A program made the translations under genes and the position numbers. 64,000 nt of DNA, from positions 2,914,001 through 2,978,000 of the forward strand of contig NZ_CP048833.1 of NCBI RefSeq assembly GCF_012971725.1, given 5' to 3'. Below the pieces are notes generated by a model. That model worked only from the letters and a program-made list of their open reading frames with translations, did no database searches and was not told the DNA's origin. This DNA comes from Pseudomonas multiresinivorans. Lineage in GTDB: Bacteria; Pseudomonadota; Gammaproteobacteria; Pseudomonadales; Pseudomonadaceae. Below are positions 49,412 through 57,501 of the stretch, one piece after another (within the stretch, counting starts at the first letter, position 1; the number at the start of each line of letters is the position of its first letter).

Positions 49412-49711
49412 TCAGTTCCTGGGCACCCAGTCCCCGATCTGCGAGCAGGAGTAGGTGTTGGAATAGTCGTAGTAGCGCTGCATGGGCGCGCTGCTTTCGT
49501 AGCTGCCGCACTGGTAGACCGACGTGCCTTTCTGCAGGATCAGGAAGTGGATCTGGGTGACTCGCCCCGGCGCCACGTAGGCCGCCTTCACTTCATACCC
49601 GCTGCGCAGCAGCTCCGTCACCTTGACCTCTTCGGCAGAAGCCTGCGAGCTGATGGCCAGGAGACCGAGCAACGGAAATGCGGCTTTCGCCAGGTAGTTC
49701 ATGCTTGGCAT
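49412..49711 (-). CDS. Small exported hypothetical protein
   Basis: 99 residues with signal peptide (AAFPLLGLLAISSQASAEE). Mature part of about 73 residues is beta-rich, has two Cys (YQCGSYES and YSCSQIGDW) likely forming a disulfide, and several Tyr. GGAAGGG lies upstream of the ATG. Unknown family. Confidence 0.72.
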   Translation of the reverse strand: MPSMNYLAKAAFPLLGLLAISSQASAEEVKVTELLRSGYEVKAAYVAPGRVTQIHFLILQKGTSVYQCGSYESSAPMQRYYDYSNTYSCSQIGDWVPRN

Positions 49712-49745
49712 GGTTTCGTCCCTTCCTTGGTGGGGAAGCCTGGGC

Positions 49746-50141
49746 TCAGGCTTCCGGCTTCAGCGCGATGCCGCCGCAATTGCCGCGGGTCAGCAGGTAG
49801 TCCACCTGCCGGGCGCGATTGATGGCGACACGGATTTCGCAACTGGCGGAGTGGACCACGTCGCCCCAGTACTCGGTATGCACCAGTTGGCCGTTCTGCG
49901 GGCCGGTGTAGGTGCCGAGCGCTTCACGCGAGACGTAGGAAGTATCGCGGCGGTAGATCAGCACGACCCAGTCGTTCTCCGGCGCAAGGCCAATATCGCT
50001 GGGTGCGCCGAAGTGGTCGATGGCATCGCCGGCCGGGCGGCCCTTCCAGTAGCTGCGGGCCTGTGCTTCGGGCAGGGTGGGAATGGCGGAGCAGCCGCCG
50101 AGCAGGATGGCGATCATCCCGAGTGCCAGTAGTCCTTTCAT
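49746..50141 (-). CDS. Small lipoprotein
   Basis: 131 residues with lipobox LLGGCS (lipidated Cys17). Mature part includes YWKGRPAGDAIDHFGAPSDI followed by WVVLIYRRDTSYVSREALGT, reminiscent of small SmpA/BamE-like folds, which is only a resemblance. Start overlaps the stop of the upstream exported-protein gene (ATGA), so the two are translated together. Confidence 0.75.
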   Translation of the reverse strand: MKGLLALGMIAILLGGCSAIPTLPEAQARSYWKGRPAGDAIDHFGAPSDIGLAPENDWVVLIYRRDTSYVSREALGTYTGPQNGQLVHTEYWGDVVHSASCEIRVAINRARQVDYLLTRGNCGGIALKPEA

Positions 50142-50725
50142 TGCACGCCCTCCTTGGCCGGTGCGTTCTTGACGGGCATCTGCTCGAAGCCCTTGTCGAC
50201 CATCTGCAGGATCAGGTTCTTGGCGTGCTCACGGTTCTGCAGTTGGAACAGGCCAGGGGCGGCCGAGACCAGCTGCGTCATGGGCATCTTGCCCAGCGGG
50301 TACATCTTCTGCTCGACGTGTGCATCCGGCTTGCAGAGGAAGTCGCGGCTCTGGGCGATCCACGCCTCAGGCTTCTTCTGCCATTCCTTGGAGACCTTCT
50401 TCGGACGGATGTCGTTGTAGAACTTGTCGTAGTTCTGCGCGCCGTTGAGGCGCACGCGATTCTTCGCGCAGTCGACCTCGACGTCATAGGCGGTAAAGGT
50501 CGGCTTGGCGCCTTCCTCGTAGAACTGATAGACGCCCAGCGAGCGCACGCCGTTCTTGCGGTCGTAGATGTTGGCGGGGTCGCCATCGATGACGAAGATT
50601 TCGTTCTTGTAGAGGCTGCCCTGCTGGTGAATCAGCCAGAAATCGCCAGAGGGGCCTTCCGCTTGCGCGGCGAGCGGGCTGCAAAGCAGCAGGGCAGGCA
50701 GCCAGGGCCTGAGGGGCTTGAACAT
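50138..50725 (-). CDS. Exported hypothetical protein
   Basis: 195 residues from the ATG at 50723-50725 (AAGGAA upstream). Signal peptide ALLLCSPLAAQAEG. Mature part has VDCAKNRVRLNGAQNYDKFY and FLCKPDAHVEQKMYPLGKMP, with two Cys likely paired. It resembles the surface-adhesin-E-type pattern of a short beta-sheet with a conserved VDC, but I cannot confirm this. Translationally coupled to the lipoprotein downstream. Confidence 0.75.
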   Translation of the reverse strand: MFKPLRPWLPALLLCSPLAAQAEGPSGDFWLIHQQGSLYKNEIFVIDGDPANIYDRKNGVRSLGVYQFYEEGAKPTFTAYDVEVDCAKNRVRLNGAQNYDKFYNDIRPKKVSKEWQKKPEAWIAQSRDFLCKPDAHVEQKMYPLGKMPMTQLVSAAPGLFQLQNREHAKNLILQMVDKGFEQMPVKNAPAKEGVQ

Positions 50726-50950
50726 GAGCGGACATTCCTTTGCCGTTGTGATCGCCGGGGCACAGCGCACCCTGGCGAAAGAAGGGTAGGAATCTAGTGG
50801 CGCAGTAGGAGAGGGTCAACCTTGCTATCGGATTTCTGTGACGAGCGGCAGCGAACTTTCTTTGTTGACCATGCGCTGATGGGGAAGGCTTGGGGCCGCT
50901 GAAACGTCCGGCATCAGGCGCTAGATGCCGGGCTCTTCATGGCGTGGATC

Positions 50951-51859
50951 TCAAGGCGAAATGAATTGACGAATGGCCTGGATCGTCGGGGCTGGCGCCT
51001 CTTCCATCAGCCAGTGCCCGGCGCCCGGCACCACCACTTCGGTGACGTTGTCGGCAGCATTGCGCATGACGATGGCTTCGTTGGCGCCGAAGGATTTTTC
51101 ACCGCCGACGGCGAGTACCGGCATCGTCAGCCGCGTTTTGTTCGACGCCTCGTTGTCCACCGCGTCCTGGCGAATGCTGCGGAACTGGGCAAAGGCGGCA
51201 TGCATCGCGCCGGGACGGGCGTAGAGCTTGGCATAATGCTGCCGGGTCGCTTCGTCCACCTTGTGCGGATCGCCGGCGAACTCGTTCCAGAAACGGTCCA
51301 GGTAAATGCGCTCGCGTCCTGCCACCAGCCGTTCCATATCGGGGCCGCCGAAGTCGAAGTGCCAGAGCATCGGCGAGCGGACGATCTCATTCCACGGCGC
51401 GATGCCGGGGACGGGAGCGTCCATCACCACCAGGCGCTCGGTCCGCTGCGGATAACGCGCCGCATAGGCATAGGCCACCATGGTGCCGATGTCATGGCCG
51501 ATGACCACCGAGTGCTCGATGCCCAGCGAGGCCAGCACCGCCCGCACATCTGCGGCCTGGGTCTTCTTCTCGTAGCCGCTGGCCGGAATCGACGACAAGC
51601 CCATGCCACGCAGGTCCGGCACGACGACGGTGTGGTCCTTGGCCAGGTCCGTGGCCAGCGGCGCCCACATGTCGCCGGTATCGCCGAACCCGTGCAGCAG
51701 CACCACCGCCGGCCCGGTTCCGCCGACGCGTACATGGATGGTCGCGCCCTCTACGGCGACCTCCTGGGTGCGAAAGGAGGAGGGGAAGGCGGCTATCCCC
51801 GCCTGGGCCGGAACGCTCAAGGTCACCAGCAGGGACGCGGTCAGCAGGGTACGGATCAT
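50951..51859 (-). CDS. Exported alpha/beta hydrolase (epoxide-hydrolase-like)
   Basis: 302 residues with a Sec signal peptide (LLTASLLVTLSVPAQAG). Oxyanion motif HGFGDTGDMW, nucleophile elbow VVIGHDIGTMVAYAY with Asp as nucleophile, cap domain about residues 150-220, and the catalytic His in GAGHWLMEEAP. An Asp nucleophile indicates epoxide hydrolase or haloalkane dehalogenase type. Periplasmic location is suggested by the signal. Alone on its strand, 226 bp from its exported neighbours. Confidence 0.88.
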   Translation of the reverse strand: MIRTLLTASLLVTLSVPAQAGIAAFPSSFRTQEVAVEGATIHVRVGGTGPAVVLLHGFGDTGDMWAPLATDLAKDHTVVVPDLRGMGLSSIPASGYEKKTQAADVRAVLASLGIEHSVVIGHDIGTMVAYAYAARYPQRTERLVVMDAPVPGIAPWNEIVRSPMLWHFDFGGPDMERLVAGRERIYLDRFWNEFAGDPHKVDEATRQHYAKLYARPGAMHAAFAQFRSIRQDAVDNEASNKTRLTMPVLAVGGEKSFGANEAIVMRNAADNVTEVVVPGAGHWLMEEAPAPTIQAIRQFISP

Positions 51860-52024
51860 CGTGATCTCTCCAGGAGTGTCGACTGGAGGAGCGTAGTTCG
51901 GATTGCGATGGATACACGGACCGGTACTGCCGCACGGCTGTCACGCAGATTACGGCTCCCGAGGGGAAGACCACTGTTCCCCGCACCGGCCTCGTCTCCC
52001 TGGCAGCGCCAGGGCTCGGAGAAC

Positions 52025-52135
52025 ATGATCCTCGGTGTCGCTCTGGGACTGTTCGTCTACACACTCGCCATCCTCATGGCCGAAATGGCCGTGGACTGCC
52101 GGAAGCGGCCAGAAGAGGCAGCTGTGCTGAGGTGA
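52025..52135 (+). CDS. Possible 36-residue single-TM peptide
   Basis: Reads MILGVALGLFVYTLAILMAE then a charged tail (CRKRPEEAAVLR). One TM helix with positive-inside tail, GGAG at workable spacing. The longer upstream frame has no such start. Could be chance; small single-TM proteins are common in Pseudomonas. Confidence 0.4.
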   Translation: MILGVALGLFVYTLAILMAEMAVDCRKRPEEAAVLR

Positions 52136-52463
52136 TTCGAGCAATCTGGCCGAAGCTCTACGCATAACGAATCGCTGCGTACACGCCCACCTGTGCAGGT
52201 AGGTCCGTTCTGGCGGGCAGTTGCATGGAACGATGCAGCCAGTGGCTGCGGCCTGGTGGCGGTGTTGGCGTCCATTTGCTACGGGCAGCAATCGGCCAGT
52301 AGCGGACTGTGGCAGCAGGTGAACAAACAACTACCTGATCGCTATGCGCCCCGCTTATAACAACGGCACTCTCGTCCCCTGGCCTACGCCAACATACTCC
52401 CCTACCATACGCTCACCTCGTATTGCCGCGGCTGCTGACCCCGGTGCTCACGAGGAAACCACC
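52136..52463 (+). other. Gene-poor spacer with intergenic repeat
   Basis: No credible gene. Holds a copy of the palindromic intergenic repeat (right arm at 52283-52307; possible left arm near 52203). The last 130 bp are A/T-richer than most of the window and probably carry the promoter of the phosphatase trio. Confidence 0.5.
52283..52307. repeat. Palindromic intergenic repeat, copy 1 (right arm)
   Basis: GGGCAGCAATCGGCCAGTAG followed by CGGAC; 23 of 25 positions match the right arm of the complete copy at 53251-53275. A degenerate left arm (GTCCGTTCTGGCGGGCAG) may lie near 52203. Confidence 0.7.
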
Positions 52464-52658
52464 ATGCAAAGAACCCGAGCCTGGAGACGCCAGCAGGCCC
52501 GTAAACACGGCAAGACCTACACAACACAACCACCTGCATTCAAGCTGGAAAAGCACTGGAAGTTGCTGTACGGACGCGCCGAAAAGCTGAAGAGGGCACG
52601 CCAGCTCGGTATGTGCTATCCCGTTCGCTCCACTCGCCAGTTGCTGGATCAAGGATGA
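52464..52658 (+). CDS. Small basic hypothetical protein (phosphatase operon)
   Basis: 64 residues, MQRTRAWRRQQARKHGKTYT then FKLEKHWKLLYGRAEKLKRA. Strongly basic, so it may bind nucleic acid or an acidic partner. The ATG at 52464 has CGAGGAAA upstream. Its stop overlaps the start of the phosphatase (ATGA). Not recognised; the pairing with the phosphatase is the main evidence that it is real. Confidence 0.68.
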   Translation: MQRTRAWRRQQARKHGKTYTTQPPAFKLEKHWKLLYGRAEKLKRARQLGMCYPVRSTRQLLDQG

Positions 52659-52990
52659 CCAACCTTCTGTTCATTTGCAGTCGTAACCAATGGCGCAGCC
52701 CCACTGCGGAAAGTATGTGGCGTCGCCGCGCAGGCTTCGCTGCCCGCTCGGCAGGTACCAGCCCGAATGCACGCAGGCCCGTCAGCCCGGCGGATATCCG
52801 CTGGGCCGATGTCATATTCGTCATGGAGCGCAAGCACCAGCAGCGGCTGCAGGCGGAGTACTCACGCCTGCTTGAACACAAGCGATTGCACGTTTTGGAT
52901 ATTCCCGATGACTACCGCTACATGGCCCCTGAACTGATCACCATCCTGGAAGACACCGTAACGGCCTGCCTTAATGAGGGGGAGTTATGA
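52655..52990 (+). CDS. Low-molecular-weight protein tyrosine phosphatase-like protein
   Basis: 111 residues, shorter than typical LMW-PTPs (about 150). The P-loop is FICSRNQWRSPTAE with Cys8 and Arg14 (CX5RS), and the general-acid loop is DIPDDYRYM near the C-terminus. It lacks part of the central region, as in short phosphatase-like proteins. Coupled by ATGA overlaps to the genes on both sides. Would dephosphorylate a protein phosphotyrosine or arginine, or act as an arsenate-reductase-like enzyme; not established. Confidence 0.85.
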   Translation: MTNLLFICSRNQWRSPTAESMWRRRAGFAARSAGTSPNARRPVSPADIRWADVIFVMERKHQQRLQAEYSRLLEHKRLHVLDIPDDYRYMAPELITILEDTVTACLNEGEL

Positions 52991-53199
52991 TGACTCTTGA
53001 ACCAACCAAACAATGCAAAATCTGCGGGCGCGCGCTCGATTTATCAGGCGATCCACTTTCAACCGATTGCGGCGATGATTGCTGGGGGTGCGTCGGAGAA
53101 GTCGAAGCCGATATGGGTTGTCCGGAGTCGCTTGAACAGGTACGCGAGGAATTTGAGGCAGGGCTCCGTCCAGCTTGGATCGATCCAGCTAAACCTTGA
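52987..53199 (+). CDS. Zinc-ribbon-like small protein (phosphatase operon)
   Basis: 70 residues. Contains CKICGRALD, then STDCGDDCWGCVGE and GCPESL, so CxxC and clustered Cys typical of a metal-binding ribbon. Acidic C-terminal helix (LEQVREEFEAG). ATG overlaps the phosphatase stop. Likely a partner or regulator of the phosphatase (inference). Confidence 0.75.
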   Translation: MMTLEPTKQCKICGRALDLSGDPLSTDCGDDCWGCVGEVEADMGCPESLEQVREEFEAGLRPAWIDPAKP

Positions 53200-53216
53200 T
53201 ATTGCTAGCATCGGAA

Positions 53217-53276
53217 TGTCCGCTATGGGTCGGTAGCGGCCTCTCGTCAGGGGCAGCAATCGGCCAACAGCGGACA
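53217..53276. repeat. Palindromic intergenic repeat, complete copy 2
   Basis: 60-bp element with imperfect inverted ends: TGTCCGCTATGGGTCGGTAG at the left and CGGCCAACAGCGGACA at the right, centre CTCTCGTCAGG. Arms match partial copies at 52283 and 57514. Confidence 0.72.
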
Positions 53277-53387
53277 AATGAGGCTGAAACTGCGATCTTC
53301 GCACTAGTGGAGCGATGCTCCGGTTAAAGGCTCTGACCGTCGCTCCGACGGCTAATTAAACGGAACGCCATGCCGTCGCGCCCATGG

Positions 53388-53418
53388 AAAGGAAGGGAGC
53401 CAGAAATACCTGGCTCCC
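53388..53418 (-). terminator. Terminator of the chloroperoxidase gene
   Basis: Stem GGGAGCCAG / CTGGCTCCC around a 6-base loop; on the minus strand it is followed by TTCCTTTCC. Lies 9 bp after the minus-strand stop at 53427. Confidence 0.7.
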
Positions 53419-53426
53419 TGGCGCGG

Positions 53427-54257
53427 TTAGCCGCGAATGAACGCCAGCAAGTCTGCGTTGATTGTCTCAGCTTCGGTGGTTGGCATCCCGTGGGGGAAGC
53501 CAGAATAGGTTTTGAGAGTCCCGTTCTTGAGCAACTTTGCTGAAAGCGGCCCGGAATCCTCGTAGGGTACGATCTGGTCGTCATCCCCATGCATCACCAG
53601 CACGGGAATGGTGATGCTCTTGAGATCTTCCGTGAAGTCCGTCTGGGAGAATGCCACGATTCCGTCATAGTGAGCCTGGGCACAACCCATCATGCCTTGG
53701 CGCCACCAGTTCCAGATGATGCCTTCGGAGGGTTTCGCACCCGGGCGGTTGTAGCCGTAGAACGGCCCGGCCGGCACGTCATAATAGAACTGGGCGCGAT
53801 TGGCCTTGAGCTGGGCCTGAAGGTCGTCAAACACCTCCTTGGGCAGGCCGCCAGGATTGCTCTGGGTCTTGACCATCAGCGGAGGAACCGCGCTGATGAT
53901 CGCGGCCTTGGACACACGGTCCTCGCCGTGACGGGCGATGTAGTGGATGACCTCTCCGCCGCCGGTCGAGTGGCCCACATGTACCGCCCCCTGGGTACCA
54001 AGGTGATTGACTACCGCGGCCACGTCGTCAGCGTAGTGGTCCATGTCATGTCCATCCCACACCTGGCTCGATCGTCCATGCCCGCGGCGATCGTGAGCAA
54101 CGACTCGGAAGCCGTTCGCCACGAAGAACAGCATCTGGGCGTCCCAGTCGTCGGCACTGAGCGGCCAGCCATGATGAAAGTGGATGACTGGGGCGTTCCG
54201 GGGGCCCCAATCCTTGTAGAAGATCTCGACACCGTCTTTGGTCGTGACGTATCCCAT
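53427..54257 (-). CDS. Alpha/beta hydrolase, cofactor-free chloroperoxidase type
   Basis: 276 residues. Oxyanion HHGWPLSADDWD, nucleophile elbow VGHSTGGGEVIHY with Ser, Asp in VMHGDDDQIVP and His in GFPHGMPTTEAE: the full catalytic triad of the non-haem chloroperoxidase/perhydrolase group. Cytoplasmic, no signal. Acts as an esterase or perhydrolase. Convergent with the phosphatase trio, in a segment of visibly lower GC. Confidence 0.94.
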   Translation of the reverse strand: MGYVTTKDGVEIFYKDWGPRNAPVIHFHHGWPLSADDWDAQMLFFVANGFRVVAHDRRGHGRSSQVWDGHDMDHYADDVAAVVNHLGTQGAVHVGHSTGGGEVIHYIARHGEDRVSKAAIISAVPPLMVKTQSNPGGLPKEVFDDLQAQLKANRAQFYYDVPAGPFYGYNRPGAKPSEGIIWNWWRQGMMGCAQAHYDGIVAFSQTDFTEDLKSITIPVLVMHGDDDQIVPYEDSGPLSAKLLKNGTLKTYSGFPHGMPTTEAETINADLLAFIRG

Positions 54258-54595
54258 GTTCGTGTCTCCGGATTATGTGTAGATCGATGAACCGGCGCCT
54301 GCAGACGTGCTGTGGCCGGGAGCGTTATTCCATCCGTCGGCCGGAACGAGAGGCGAAAATCGCCCCAGACTGACTCTGCAGCGATACCACTACGCCCCTT
54401 GTACTGGCTGCTCCGCAGCGTGCCGTCCGATGCACGAACGACCGCCACCATGCGGAGCCTCCTTCGCGTCAATCACAGCGGCAGCGTTACCTCCGAAATT
54501 GCGCGTCCGACTACTACGCACCGCTGTTCGGTTATTCCAGGAGCAAAACCCTGCTGAGGGTTCATCGGGTCTCCAGGGCCAACAATTGGTTGTCT
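54258..54595. other. 338-bp stretch without a supported gene
   Basis: Lies between the start of the chloroperoxidase and the end of the DJ-1/PfpI gene. I see no convincing coding frame, RBS or hairpin; it may contain the chloroperoxidase promoter near 54260-54300 on the minus strand. Confidence 0.4.
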
Positions 54596-55285
54596 TCAGG
54601 CGCTCAGTACTGAAATGACCCGTTTGGCAGTGACCTTGGCTGACTGAGGGTTCTGCCCTGTCACCAGGCGGCCATCCACCACAGCCTTCGGCGTAAAGGG
54701 AACCAGCGCCTTATCGAATCGGGCGCCACGTCGCTTCATCTCTTCCTCGGCGTTGTAAGGCACCTGTTTGGCCACCCCTGCCAGGATCTCTTCCATCCAG
54801 GTAAAGCCGGTCACGCGTCGCCCTGCGACGAGCAACGAGCCGTCCGATAGCCGAGTGTTCAAAAGGCCGCAGTAGCCATGGCATACGGAGGCAACGATGC
54901 CTCCATGCTCATAGATCTCGCGGGCGAGTCGCTGCAGCCCTTCATCATCCGGATAGTCGTACATCACGGCGTGACCGCCGGTGAAGTAGATCGCATCGAA
55001 ATCCTTGCCGCGTAACTCTCCCGGCGAGGCGGTGTGCGAGAGCAACGCCATGCTGGCGGGGTCAGCCAACCAACGTTTAGCGGAGGCATCGGCGTTCGGC
55101 CATTTGAGCGAGCGTGGCTCCAGAGGTATTGCTCCCCCCTTGGGGCTTACCAACTGCTGCTCGTAGCCCTGGGCAGCAAAGAGGTCGTAAGCGTGAGAGA
55201 GCTCCGACAGCCACAAGCCGGTTGGCTCGTCGGGATTGTCGAAGTGAGCCACGTTGGAGACGACATGGAGAATGCGACGGGGCAT
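54596..55285 (-). CDS. DJ-1/PfpI-family protein (type 1 glutamine amidotransferase-like)
   Basis: 229 residues of Hsp31/YhbO length. Nucleophile elbow is IVASVCHGYCGLL with Cys; Glu/Asp contact in YFTGGHAVMYDYPDDE. Resembles Hsp31-type glyoxalase III/deglycase-like proteins that act on methylglyoxal or other aldehydes. Starts 6 bp after the NmrA-like gene, so the two form an operon. Confidence 0.92.
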   Translation of the reverse strand: MPRRILHVVSNVAHFDNPDEPTGLWLSELSHAYDLFAAQGYEQQLVSPKGGAIPLEPRSLKWPNADASAKRWLADPASMALLSHTASPGELRGKDFDAIYFTGGHAVMYDYPDDEGLQRLAREIYEHGGIVASVCHGYCGLLNTRLSDGSLLVAGRRVTGFTWMEEILAGVAKQVPYNAEEEMKRRGARFDKALVPFTPKAVVDGRLVTGQNPQSAKVTAKRVISVLSA

Positions 55286-55291
55286 GACGGT

Positions 55292-56236
55292 CTACCTTTC
55301 AAACGGATTCGGGCTGGATTCTGCAAAGAGCTGCTCGAGCCCTCGGCGATAAGTGGTCACCTGGAACTCCGGGAAGCGCCGCTTGAATTTCGCCGAGTCG
55401 AACAGGTTGTCGCGCTCATAGCGCGGCAGTAGCTCGCGAAGTTCGCGGACCTGCCGGGATAGCAGGCCGGCGGCTATCAAAGTCCACTTGCCGAGCACTC
55501 GATAAGAGGGCTCACGACCGACTAGGTCGGATGCCGACGCCACGATCTGTCGGTAGGTCAGGCGATCATCGTCGCAGGGCAAATGCCAGGTTTGCCCGAA
55601 CGTGTCCGCGGCGTTACCCAAGGCCGCCAGCGCGCGGCTCGCGTCGGGAGTCCAGATGAGCGTGCGCCGGGTGTCGTCGCGCACCGGCACTCGCGGCGTC
55701 TGGCCCAACTTGATCTTGTCGATGACCAACGTATTGGTAATGCTCTGCGTCTTGTCAGGACCGTAGAACTCGGGGGCTCGTCCGATAACGACGGGGATTT
55801 CGCCCCGTGCCGCCTCCTGCAGGACCATCGACGCCATCGCAGCACGCACCTTGCCTTTGCGGCCTAGGGGTTCGAATACGGATGCTTCGGTCAGTACACG
55901 GCCATCCTGCGGGTACATGTAGGTGTTGTCGAAATAGACGAACTTGGCCTTTGCTGCTCGGGTCGCATCCAGCGCGTTCTTGAGCATCGTTGGAAACTGC
56001 TCTTCCCACAGCCGCGTATCCGGCGGCAGCCCCGCAGTGAAGTAGACGATGCTGCTACCCTCTACCGCCCTGGCAGCCTGGCCGGCATCAAGCAGGTCGG
56101 CCGGCACCAGGGAGTCGGAGTCGTTGACCTTCTCTGGTCGGCGGCTCACAAGTCGCAGATTTGTTGTATAGGCGCGGTTAAGCTCTCGCGCCAGTTCCAC
56201 CGCAATCTGGCCGGTGGCGCCCAAGATGGTCTGCAT
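55292..56236 (-). CDS. NAD(P)-binding NmrA/epimerase-like protein
   Basis: 314 residues. Atypical SDR: ILGATGQIAVELAREL at the N-terminus (GATGQI instead of TGxxGxxG), VYFTAGLPPDTRLWEEQF, and no classical SYK triad. The FVYFDNTYMYPQDG segment holds a Tyr where extended SDRs have YxxxK, but no matching Lys, so it may sense NAD(P) or be an unusual reductase. Ends 6 bp before the DJ-1 gene and begins 36 bp after the ADC-like gene stop. Confidence 0.85.
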   Translation of the reverse strand: MQTILGATGQIAVELARELNRAYTTNLRLVSRRPEKVNDSDSLVPADLLDAGQAARAVEGSSIVYFTAGLPPDTRLWEEQFPTMLKNALDATRAAKAKFVYFDNTYMYPQDGRVLTEASVFEPLGRKGKVRAAMASMVLQEAARGEIPVVIGRAPEFYGPDKTQSITNTLVIDKIKLGQTPRVPVRDDTRRTLIWTPDASRALAALGNAADTFGQTWHLPCDDDRLTYRQIVASASDLVGREPSYRVLGKWTLIAAGLLSRQVRELRELLPRYERDNLFDSAKFKRRFPEFQVTTYRRGLEQLFAESSPNPFER

Positions 56237-56272
56237 GCGATTTCCTCACTTGGCCCTGGGAACCCGCAACAC

Positions 56273-57277
56273 TCAATCGCGCGGCAGCATCGTCTGCAGC
56301 GGTTCCGGCGCATACAAGGCACTCTGGAACTGCGGCACATACTCGTACTTCAGCATCGACCCAAGTTTCAGTGACTTGATGTAGGTCGACAGGCTGCCGT
56401 CGCTCAGGCTCAGCTTGACGGCGTCCGAGCTTGTCGTGGAGGCATGGCGCAGCTGCCGGGAGACCGCATAGCCGTAGCTGAGCTCTGCCTTGTGATCGAG
56501 ATTAGTGAAACTGTTGGTGACCAGTTCGACGTCCTGCGACAGATCAGCAAGCTTCGCTGTTTCCAGGGTCACGTCGACCTTGCCGGTCTGGCTATCGCTG
56601 ATGCTCACCACCACCGATTTGTCCGTCTCACGATAGTCGATAGGTGTCAGCCATTTGGGCAGGTTGTAGCCGACCACGCCGCGCACTCTGGCCAGCTCGG
56701 TGTTGACCGGCAGCTTCAACACATACCCCCACAGGTCCCTGCTCATCGACTGGCTGATCAGGCTGATGGGCCCCAGGTTGCTGCGGCCTGGCTTGTTGGT
56801 GACGATGGACAAGGCAATTTCGTTGTAACTGTCGTTGTCGCAGTAGTGATAGGCGTAGGCAGTCAGCGCCACCAGACCTCGGCCAGGCCAGATCTGCAGT
56901 GGCTGCACCTGCTCCAGGACCTTGGCGGGCATCAGACCCCGGAGTCTGTCCAGATCGGCTGTGAAGACCACGGTGACCCGGCTGTTGTTGTAATAGAAAT
57001 TCGGGGAATAGGACTCAAAGCCCATGTCGACCTTGGTCTTTGTCAGGGTCTTGAACCAGCTCAGGTCGATATCCGGAGCCTCCTGAGCAATCACCGAGAG
57101 TGGCGGATTGGAGTGGTAGCGATCGTACAATCCCCCTTTCACGACAGGGATGACTTGCCCGGCAATCGTCGTGGCGGCCTGGGCGGCCGCTGGATCGGTT
57201 GGTTGTGAAGCCCAGGAAGGCACCGCTATGGCGGCGCTAAGAAGGCCACAAGCAAGGGCAAGTGAAACAGGTTTCAT
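56273..57277 (-). CDS. Exported acetoacetate-decarboxylase-like protein
   Basis: 334 residues with a Sec signal peptide (LALACGLLSAAIAVPSWASQ). The body shows the acetoacetate decarboxylase-like fold: RVTVVFTADLDRLRGLMPAK, then LQIWPGRGLVALTAYAYHYC and VGYNLPKWLTPIDYR. I cannot locate the Schiff-base Lys reliably. An exported ADC-like protein is unusual; it may be a binding or isomerase protein. Start at 57277 with a dyad 90 bp upstream. Confidence 0.78.
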   Translation of the reverse strand: MKPVSLALACGLLSAAIAVPSWASQPTDPAAAQAATTIAGQVIPVVKGGLYDRYHSNPPLSVIAQEAPDIDLSWFKTLTKTKVDMGFESYSPNFYYNNSRVTVVFTADLDRLRGLMPAKVLEQVQPLQIWPGRGLVALTAYAYHYCDNDSYNEIALSIVTNKPGRSNLGPISLISQSMSRDLWGYVLKLPVNTELARVRGVVGYNLPKWLTPIDYRETDKSVVVSISDSQTGKVDVTLETAKLADLSQDVELVTNSFTNLDHKAELSYGYAVSRQLRHASTTSSDAVKLSLSDGSLSTYIKSLKLGSMLKYEYVPQFQSALYAPEPLQTMLPRD

Positions 57278-57369
57278 ATCGAAGGTCTCCGCGTGTTGGG
57301 CTGGCTCCGCCAGAGGAGGCAGCATCTGTGCACCGACTCAGTTGGCGGTGTCTGTGCGGAACCCTAAGA

Positions 57370-57385
57370 TTAAAGTTAGCTTTAA
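57370..57385. promoter_or_regulatory. TTAAAG-TTAG-CTTTAA operator dyad
   Basis: Perfect 6-bp inverted repeat in an A/T-rich patch upstream of the minus-strand ADC-like/NmrA/DJ-1 operon. No regulator gene is next to it, so the cognate repressor is unknown. Confidence 0.5.
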
Positions 57386-57501
57386 GGTCAAGGAGCTTTG
57401 AGAGTTATTAACGGCGCGATGAGAGAGAATAAGAGCGATGAATGACAAGCGTCTGGTTGGTTGGGGACCATGCAACGCTGCCAATGGGCAAGCCCAATAG
57501 T

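Noticed and set aside
54312..54557. 81-codon plus-strand frame in the 54.3-54.6 kb gap
   Set aside because: No RBS, no family pattern, and competing frames of equal length on both strands.
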